Shown here in pieces: positions 8,071-12,916 of a stretch of 12,916 nt of DNA; position 1 is the first letter of the stretch; each line of letters starts with the position of its first letter. Below the pieces are notes generated by a model. It had not been told where the DNA came from. It was given only the letters and a program-made list of their open reading frames with translations, and did no database searches. The stretch spans positions 1 to 12,916 of the forward strand of contig JAQSCR010000460.1 in the NCBI GenBank assembly GCA_029945495.1, written 5' to 3'. The translations under genes were made by a program, and so were the position numbers. The stretch is from Pseudolabrys sp. GTDB lineage: Bacteria > Pseudomonadota > Alphaproteobacteria > Rhizobiales > Xanthobacteraceae.

Positions 8071-10763
8071 TGAACGCGCCCGCGCAGCATCCGCCGGCTG
8101 TGCGCACGACGTGCCCCTATTGCGGCGTCGGCTGCGGCGTGCTGGCCAAGCCGGATGGCCATGGTGGCGCCGTGATCGCCGGCGATCCGGACCATCCGTC
8201 GAATTTCGGCCGGTTGTGTTCAAAAGGCTCGGCACTCGGCGAAACGCTCGGCCTCGGTACACGGCTGTTGCATCCGATGCTGCGCCAGAGCGACGGTACG
8301 ATGGTGCGCGCCGGTTGGGATCAGGCGCTCAACGCCGTCGCCGACGGCTTTGCAAAGACCATCACCCAGCATGGCCCCGACTCGGTCGCGTTCTATCTGT
8401 CCGGCCAGTTGCTGACCGAGGATTATTACGTCGCCAACAAGCTGATGAAGGGCTTCATCGGTTCCGGCAACGTCGACACCAATTCGCGGCTGTGCATGGC
8501 CTCGTCGGTCGCCGGTCATCGCCGCGCCTTCGGCGCCGACACTGTGCCGGGCACCTACGCCGATCTCGACGAAGCCGATCTCATCATCCTCGTCGGCTCC
8601 AACGCCGCCTGGTGCCACCCGGTTCTCTACCAGCGGATGATCGCCAACAAGCGCGCGCGCGGCGCCAAGCTGATCGTCATCGATCCGCGCCGCACCGCGA
8701 CGGCCGAGGACGCCGATCTGTTTCTGCCGGTCGCGCCGGGCATGGACACCGCGCTGTTCTGCGGCCTGCTGGTGCATCTCGCCGATACTTTGGCGATGGA
8801 CTACGAATATATCGACGCGCATACGACCGGTCTGCCCGAGGCGCTGGCGCGCGCGCGAGAGATCGCGCCCGACGTGATGGCGACTGCGATTGCCACAGGT
8901 TTAGCGCCGGCCGATGTCGTGCGCTTCTTCGCGCTGTTCACGGCGACGGCGAAGACCGTCACCTGCTTTTCGCAAGGCGTAAACCAGTCGGCGCAGGGCA
9001 CCGACAAGGTGACGACGATCATCAATTGCCATCTCGCCACCGGCCGCATCGGCAGATCGGGCGCGGGGCCGTTCTCGCTGACCGGTCAGCCCAATGCGAT
9101 GGGCGGTCGCGAAGTCGGCGGGCTCGCCAATCAACTTGCCGCGCATATGAATTTCACGCCGGGCGACATCGACCGTGTCGGCCGGTTCTGGAACGCCTCG
9201 CGCATGGCGCAGCGCGAAGGCCTCAAGGCCGTGCAAATGTTCGACGCGGTTCATCGCGGCGAGATCAAGGCGCTGTGGGTGATGGCGACCAATCCGGCGG
9301 TGTCGCTGCCGCGCGCCGGCTTCGTGCGCGACGCGCTGGCCAAGCTCGACTTCCTGGTGATTTCCGACAACGTCGTCAGCAACGACACGGTGAAAGCCAA
9401 CGCGCATATCCTGCTGCCGGCGGCGGCCTGGGGCGAGAAGGACGGCATCGTCACCAATTCCGAGCGGCGCATCTCGCGGCAGCGGCCGTTCCTCGGCCTG
9501 CCGGGTGAGGCGAAGCCTGACTGGTGGATCGTCACCCAGGTGGCGCGGCGTATGGGCTTTACCGAAGCCTTCAAATTCGACAGCGCGGCGGACGTGTTTC
9601 GCGAACACGCCGAACTTTCCGCTTTCGAAAATAACGGTGCGCGCGATTTCGATATCGGCGCTCTCGCCGCACTCGATGACGGCGAATTCAACGCGCTCGA
9701 TCCGGTGCAATGGCCGGCGCGCGCGGGCGCGCCGAAAGCCGACACGCGCTTCTTCGCCGACGGAAAATTCTTCACGCCCGACGGCAAGGCGCGCATGGTC
9801 GCGCCGGAAATGCCGCGTCCGCAGGCCGATGTGTCGAACGATTTCCCGTTGCGGCTCAATACCGGTCGCATCCGCGACCAGTGGCACACGATGACGCGCT
9901 CGGGTCTGAGCCCGCGGCTCGGCGCGCATCTGCCGGAGCCTTTCGTCGAGGTGCATGCCGACGATGCGCAACGCGCCGGGCTGCACCATGGCGGCTTCGC
10001 GCGCGTGAACTCGCCCTACGGTTCCTGCGTGCTCAAGGTTGTCGTCAGCGATGGCCAGTTGCGCGGCTCGTTGTTCGCGCCGATCCACTGGAGCGACGAG
10101 ACCGCGTCGTCGGCGCGTGTCGGCGAACTGGTGACGCCGGCCACCGATCCATTTTCCGGCCAGCCGGAATCGAAAGCAACGCAGGTGGCGATTGCACCGG
10201 TGGCGTTTCAATATCGCGGCTTCGTTCTGTCGCGCGCGCGGTTGGCTTTGCCGGCGGAGACCTGGTGGGCGCGCGCCACGATCAACGGCGGTGAGGGGCT
10301 GCTGCTGGCGACCAACGACGCGCCGGCGCTCTGGCGCGAGCGCGCCGCCGCGCTGTTCGGCGCGCAGGCCGAGATCGCCGAATATGTCGACGAGCCGCGC
10401 GGCAGCTATCGCATGGCGGCTTTCATCGACGGGCGTCTGGTCGGCTGCCTGTTCGTCGGACCGGCCGAGGCCGCGTTGCAATGGGATGCGGTGAAGTTGC
10501 TGTTCGAATCCGAGCACATGGGCGAGGCGCAACGCCGCGCCGTGCTGTCGGGAAAATCGACCGATGGCCTGGCCGATCCCGGACCGGTGGTCTGCGCCTG
10601 CTTCGGCGTTGGCCTCAACGTCATCCGCGCGGCGATCGCCGACGGCGTTGCCGCCAATGTCGAGGAGATCGGCAAGGCGCTGCGCGCCGGCACCAATTGC
10701 GGTTCTTGTTTGCCTGAACTCAAAAGGATAGTTGCCAATGGACGCATCGCGCAAACCGCTTGA
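8070..10763 (+). CDS. nasA: Assimilatory nitrate reductase catalytic subunit with C-terminal 2Fe-2S domain
   Basis: This cytoplasmic molybdenum enzyme reduces nitrate to nitrite. It has 897 residues and no signal peptide. The N-terminal 4Fe-4S ligands are Cys15, Cys18, Cys22 (CPYCGVGC) and Cys50 (LCSKG), with the conserved Lys52 between cluster and cofactor. Cys142 in SRLCMAS is the expected Mo ligand. Further bis-MGD family blocks are FSQGVNQSAQGTDK, GPFSLTGQPNAMGGREVGG and AAAWGEKDGIVTNSERR. After the catalytic core a Bfd-type 2Fe-2S domain appears, with Cys842, Cys844 (VCACFG) and Cys877, Cys880 (NCGSC), as in Klebsiella NasA. It should accept electrons from one of the two upstream reductases. 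Its ATG overlaps the flavoprotein stop by one base (TGATG). Its last 26 bases overlap the start of cysG. Confidence 0.95.
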   Translation: MNAPAQHPPAVRTTCPYCGVGCGVLAKPDGHGGAVIAGDPDHPSNFGRLCSKGSALGETLGLGTRLLHPMLRQSDGTMVRAGWDQALNAVADGFAKTITQHGPDSVAFYLSGQLLTEDYYVANKLMKGFIGSGNVDTNSRLCMASSVAGHRRAFGADTVPGTYADLDEADLIILVGSNAAWCHPVLYQRMIANKRARGAKLIVIDPRRTATAEDADLFLPVAPGMDTALFCGLLVHLADTLAMDYEYIDAHTTGLPEALARAREIAPDVMATAIATGLAPADVVRFFALFTATAKTVTCFSQGVNQSAQGTDKVTTIINCHLATGRIGRSGAGPFSLTGQPNAMGGREVGGLANQLAAHMNFTPGDIDRVGRFWNASRMAQREGLKAVQMFDAVHRGEIKALWVMATNPAVSLPRAGFVRDALAKLDFLVISDNVVSNDTVKANAHILLPAAAWGEKDGIVTNSERRISRQRPFLGLPGEAKPDWWIVTQVARRMGFTEAFKFDSAADVFREHAELSAFENNGARDFDIGALAALDDGEFNALDPVQWPARAGAPKADTRFFADGKFFTPDGKARMVAPEMPRPQADVSNDFPLRLNTGRIRDQWHTMTRSGLSPRLGAHLPEPFVEVHADDAQRAGLHHGGFARVNSPYGSCVLKVVVSDGQLRGSLFAPIHWSDETASSARVGELVTPATDPFSGQPESKATQVAIAPVAFQYRGFVLSRARLALPAETWWARATINGGEGLLLATNDAPALWRERAAALFGAQAEIAEYVDEPRGSYRMAAFIDGRLVGCLFVGPAEAALQWDAVKLLFESEHMGEAQRRAVLSGKSTDGLADPGPVVCACFGVGLNVIRAAIADGVAANVEEIGKALRAGTNCGSCLPELKRIVANGRIAQTA

Positions 10764-12222
10764 AGCGCGGCCGGATCGCAAACCGCTTGAAGCGCGGCCG
10801 GATCGAATGGCGAAGCTCGCCCGGCTGCCGGTGTTCCTGGCGCTCGAGGGCAAGCGCGCGCTGCTCGCCGGCGGCAGCGCCGGTGCGGCGTGGAAGGCGG
10901 AGCTTTTGTCAGCGGCCGGCGCGCGCGTCGATGTCTATGCCGAGGAAGTCGCCGACGAGATGCGGGCGATGGCAGCCGATGCGCCGGGCGGCGTCATTAC
11001 GATCATCGGGCGCGCGTGGACTACGGATGATTTGACCGGCGCGGCGGTTGCCATCGGCGCGTTCGAGGATGACGACAGTTCCGCCGCCTTCGCCGCTGCC
11101 GCGCGCGCCGCCGGCGTGCCGGTCAATGTCATCGACAGGCCGGCGTTCTGCGATTTTTCCTTCGGCGCCATCGTCAATCGCTCGCCTTTGGTGATCGGCA
11201 TTTCGACCGACGGCGCCGCACCGGTCTTCGCGCAGGCGATCCGCGCCAAGCTGGAAGCACTGCTGCCGAACGGCTTTGCCGCTTGGGCCGCCGCTGCCGC
11301 CAAATGGCGCAACGCGGTGAAACTCTCCGGGCTTTCCTTCTCCGGCCGGCGCAAGTTCTGGCAGGTGTTCACCGCGCATGCGATGCAGAACCCGGCCAGC
11401 GCGCCGACGCAAGATCACTTCGCCCGCTTCATCGCCGAAGTGAAGGGCTTGGGCGCCGCCGTCGAAGCCGGTTCGGTCACTCTGGTCGGCGCCGGCCCCG
11501 GCGATCCAGAATTGCTGACCTTGCGCGCGGTGCGCGCGCTGCAATCGGCCGACGTGATCTTGTTCGACGATCTGGTGTCGCGCGACGTGCTCGACTTCTC
11601 CCGCCGCGAGGCGCGCAAGCTCTTGGTCGGCAAGACCGGCTTCGGCCCGTCCTGCAAGCAGGAAGACATCAACGCGCTGATGGTGTCGCTTGCGAGCCAA
11701 GGCAAGCGCGTGGTGCGGCTCAAGGGCGGCGATCCGCTGATCTTCGGCCGTGCCGGCGAGGAGCTCGACGCCTGCAAGGCGGCGAACATCGCAGTCGAGA
11801 TCGTGCCGGGCATCACCGCGGCGCAAGGCGCGGCGGCGCGCTTGGGATTGTCGCTGACCGACCGCAAGCATTCGCGGCGGCTGCAATACATCACCGGCCA
11901 CGCGCAGAACGGCCAATTGCCCGACGACATCGACTGGCGCGCGCTCGCCGACACCGCGACGACGACGGCGATCTACATGCCAGTGCGCACACTGGAAGCC
12001 CTGGTCACCCGCGCGCTGACTGAGGGCCTCGATCCGTCGACGCCGGCCGCCGCTATCGCCCGCGCAACGCGGCCGGATCAGCAGGTTATCGCGGCGCCCG
12101 TCGGCGAACTGCCGGCGCGGATCGCGCAAGCCGCGCTGCCGGGCCCGGTGCTGGTGATGGTCGGGCGCGCGCTGGAAAGTCTCGGCACAGCCCAGGCGCC
12201 GTCCAGGGTGGCGCGCGCCTGA
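10738..12222 (+). CDS. cysG: Siroheme synthase: uroporphyrinogen-III methyltransferase / precorrin-2 dehydrogenase-ferrochelatase
   Basis: This trifunctional enzyme makes siroheme, the cofactor of NirA. It has 494 residues. The N-terminal half is the precorrin-2 dehydrogenase/ferrochelatase module, with an NAD-binding LLAGGSAG (42-49), VNVIDRPAFCDFSFGAIV and ISTDGAAPVFAQAIRAKLE. The C-terminal half is the SAM-dependent methyltransferase: VTLVGAGPGDPELLTLRA (from about 247), LKGGDPLIFGRAGEE (from about 328), VEIVPGITAAQGAAARLG and the LQYITGH block. The start at 10738 has AAAGGA at 10723-10728. An internal ATG at 10807 (MAKLARLP) lies closer to the usual family start. The extra 23 residues include a perfect nine-residue tandem repeat (RKPLEARPD, 5-13 and 14-22). 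It is the last gene of the operon. I see no intrinsic terminator directly after it. Confidence 0.94.
   Translation: MDASRKPLEARPDRKPLEARPDRMAKLARLPVFLALEGKRALLAGGSAGAAWKAELLSAAGARVDVYAEEVADEMRAMAADAPGGVITIIGRAWTTDDLTGAAVAIGAFEDDDSSAAFAAAARAAGVPVNVIDRPAFCDFSFGAIVNRSPLVIGISTDGAAPVFAQAIRAKLEALLPNGFAAWAAAAAKWRNAVKLSGLSFSGRRKFWQVFTAHAMQNPASAPTQDHFARFIAEVKGLGAAVEAGSVTLVGAGPGDPELLTLRAVRALQSADVILFDDLVSRDVLDFSRREARKLLVGKTGFGPSCKQEDINALMVSLASQGKRVVRLKGGDPLIFGRAGEELDACKAANIAVEIVPGITAAQGAAARLGLSLTDRKHSRRLQYITGHAQNGQLPDDIDWRALADTATTTAIYMPVRTLEALVTRALTEGLDPSTPAAAIARATRPDQQVIAAPVGELPARIAQAALPGPVLVMVGRALESLGTAQAPSRVARA
10750..10803. repeat. Perfect 27-bp tandem duplication at the nasA/cysG junction
   Basis: Bases 10750-10776 are repeated exactly at 10777-10803. 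The unit is 27 bases, a multiple of three, and begins on a codon boundary of cysG, so it adds RKPLEARPD twice without a frameshift. The nasA stop (10761-10763) lies in the first unit, so NasA is unaffected. The two copies are identical, which suggests a recent slippage event or ongoing length variation. Confidence 0.95.
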
Positions 12223-12290
12223 AGGCAGATTGGCAGCGCTGGCGCCGGACGGTGGCAATTCCGCCGAAACGCGCTAAAAGGTCCCCTGAA
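12223..12290. other. Short spacer between cysG and tRNA-Arg
   Basis: This holds a weak hairpin (GGTGG/CCGCC, 12251-12265) with no T-run after it. A GCTAAA at 12273-12278 might serve as a -10 box for the tRNA, but no convincing -35 element is correctly spaced, so no promoter is called. Confidence 0.4.
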
Positions 12291-12367
12291 GCGCTCGTAG
12301 CTCAGCTGGATAGAGCATCGGACTTCGAATCCGAGGGTCGGGAGTTCGAATCTCTCCGAGCGCGCCA
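12291..12367 (+). tRNA. tRNA-Arg (anticodon UCG), 3' CCA encoded
   Basis: This folds as a full cloverleaf. The acceptor GCGCTCG (12291-12297) pairs with CGAGCGC (12357-12363), then discriminator G and encoded CCA (12365-12367). The D-stem is GCTC/GAGC. The anticodon stem TCGGA/TCCGA encloses CTTCGAA, with U33 at 12324 and anticodon TCG at 12325-12327. The T-arm is GGGAG-TTCGAAT-CTCTC with one G-U pair. It should read CGA arginine codons, and neighbouring CGN codons if the wobble base is modified. Confidence 0.97.
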
Positions 12368-12580
12368 AATAACTGAAACATAACAGCTTTCTCAAACGAT
12401 ATTTTCATCTTGAAAATTAGAGCATCGGAATAGGGTTCTCGAACACAAAGAGATTCCCTCGATTTTTGCAGCGTTTTTTGAGGAGTTGCGCCGAGCGGCG
12501 AATGACTAATGGACGACTAAGAAACGGTTGTCCCCACAGCGTGCTTGCGCGTTCTACGTGCCGTGTTTCAATAACAATAT
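12368..12580. other. AT-richer stretch after tRNA-Arg with a palindrome and a 12-bp tRNA-like repeat
   Basis: I see no convincing gene here. G+C falls sharply: 26 of 60 bases in 12421-12480 are G or C, against 44 of 60 in a sampled nasA stretch (8821-8880). ATTTTCA (12401-12407) and TGAAAAT (12411-12417) form a small palindrome. Directly after it, TAGAGCATCGGA (12418-12429) exactly repeats 12311-12322 inside the tRNA (D-stem 3' strand into the anticodon stem). This could be a trace of integration at the tRNA, but it is not proof of it. Confidence 0.45.
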
Positions 12581-12832
12581 ATGAAAGTAATTTTTTCAGC
12601 ATTCGGCAAAAAACTTACCAGCGCAGTGATCGAGCTTCCCGAAAATACAATCGACCGATTTAGATTGCCGCTTGATATGGATGCTCTTTTGCCATCGGCG
12701 AAGATGGATGGTTCGATGGTGCCAGACTCGCCTTTGCACAAGATCGGCACCTTTCAATGGACTGGAAATTATTTGCACTACCCGGGACAAAACGAGAGTG
12801 CTCGCGACTATGTCCTCGTAGACATCTCATAA
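12581..12832 (+). CDS. Small hypothetical protein (83 aa)
   Basis: I do not recognise this protein. It is acidic to neutral with mixed secondary-structure character and no signal peptide, membrane segment or cysteines. It opens with MKVIFSAFGKKLTSAVIELP and ends in a YVLVDIS strand-like tail. The base composition of the frame is clearly lower in G+C than the operon genes, and no good ribosome binding site precedes the ATG, so it may be foreign, decayed or not expressed. Its stop codon touches the T-run of the convergent terminator on the other strand. The amino-acid pattern looks protein-like, not like a random frame, which is the main reason to list it. Confidence 0.45.
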   Translation: MKVIFSAFGKKLTSAVIELPENTIDRFRLPLDMDALLPSAKMDGSMVPDSPLHKIGTFQWTGNYLHYPGQNESARDYVLVDIS

Positions 12833-12861
12833 AAAAAGCGGGCGGCATTTCTGCCACCCGC
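12831..12861 (-). terminator. Intrinsic terminator of the convergent - strand gene
   Basis: Read on the - strand, GCGGGTGGCA pairs with TGCCGCCCGC through ten pairs (one U-G) around a GAAA tetraloop, followed by seven T. On the + strand the same stem has a C-A mismatch and no T-run after it, so the signal is directional. It starts 15 bases after the - strand stop codon at 12877-12879. Confidence 0.85.
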
Positions 12862-12876
12862 CAAACTCACTTCACT

Positions 12877-12916
12877 TTACGCAGTCGAGCGCTTCTTCCC
12901 AATCTTCAGCGCCGCT
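12877..12916 (-). CDS. C-terminal end of a - strand gene (partial)
   Basis: Only the last 12 codons and the stop are in the window. Read on the - strand they give AALKIGKKRSTA and TAA. The tail is basic. The well-placed directional terminator 15 bases downstream is the main evidence that this is a real gene end. Too little is visible to name the product. It is convergent with the 83-residue frame. Confidence 0.5.
   Translation of the reverse strand, partial: AALKIGKKRSTA

Noticed and set aside
8901..10853. 650-codon open frame on the - strand opposite nasA/cysG
   Set aside because: It is a composition-driven shadow of nasA with no recognisable motif. Its repeated SGLRSGRAS-like start only mirrors the 27-bp tandem repeat.
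12417..12602. 61-codon frame on the - strand in the AT-rich spacer
   Set aside because: It has no ribosome binding site, no family resemblance and no terminator or partner gene. It looks like a chance frame.
12838..12861. Bidirectional terminator also serving the + strand 83-residue frame
   Set aside because: On the + strand the stem has a C-A mismatch and is preceded by A residues, not followed by T, so it is a - strand terminator only.

Overview
The window is a nitrate-assimilation operon read entirely on the + strand. It is followed by a tRNA-Arg gene and a short, AT-richer stretch that ends against a convergent gene on the - strand. High G+C coding sequence, a Tat-exported nitrate-binding protein, a NasT/ANTAR-type leader and a dispersed palindrome of the kind scattered through Bradyrhizobium/Rhodopseudomonas-type genomes point to an alphaproteobacterium of the Rhizobiales (Hyphomicrobiales). 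This assignment comes from sequence style and remembered families, not from a database search.

Layout. Bases 1-272 are a control region. It holds a sigma-54-like promoter (68-83), a strong hairpin at the predicted 5' end of the RNA (98-123), two adjacent hexaloop hairpins that fit the ANTAR target rule of A at loop position 1 and G at position 4 (125-140 and 143-158), and an intrinsic terminator (151-204) whose 5' arm overlaps the second hexaloop hairpin. Next come nrtA, nrtB and nrtD (nitrate ABC importer), a dispersed palindromic repeat (3389-3439), a NirB-type FAD/NAD(P)H reductase, nirA (siroheme nitrite reductase), a CysJ-like flavoprotein in which a 4Fe-4S domain replaces the flavodoxin domain, nasA (molybdopterin nitrate reductase with a C-terminal 2Fe-2S domain) and cysG (siroheme synthase). 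The last five genes overlap end to start, so they are probably translationally coupled.

How the genes fit together. NrtABD imports nitrate, NasA reduces it to nitrite and NirA reduces nitrite to ammonium. CysG makes the siroheme NirA needs. The NirB-like FAD protein and the FeS-CysJ-like protein are two separate candidate electron donors for the two terminal enzymes. Expression appears to be gated twice: by a nitrogen-limitation promoter (sigma-54/NtrC by inference), and by nitrate-responsive antitermination through a NasT-like protein that is not encoded here. No NarK, NasS or NasT gene is present.

The most interesting points are the compact leader with mutually exclusive P2 and terminator structures, the FeS-for-FMN domain exchange in the CysJ-like protein, and a matching N-terminal motif in NirA and the CysJ-like protein that resembles the N-terminus of E. 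coli CysJ. Others are a perfect 27-bp in-frame tandem duplication at the start of cysG, and a composition drop beside the tRNA with a 12-bp copy of tRNA sequence.
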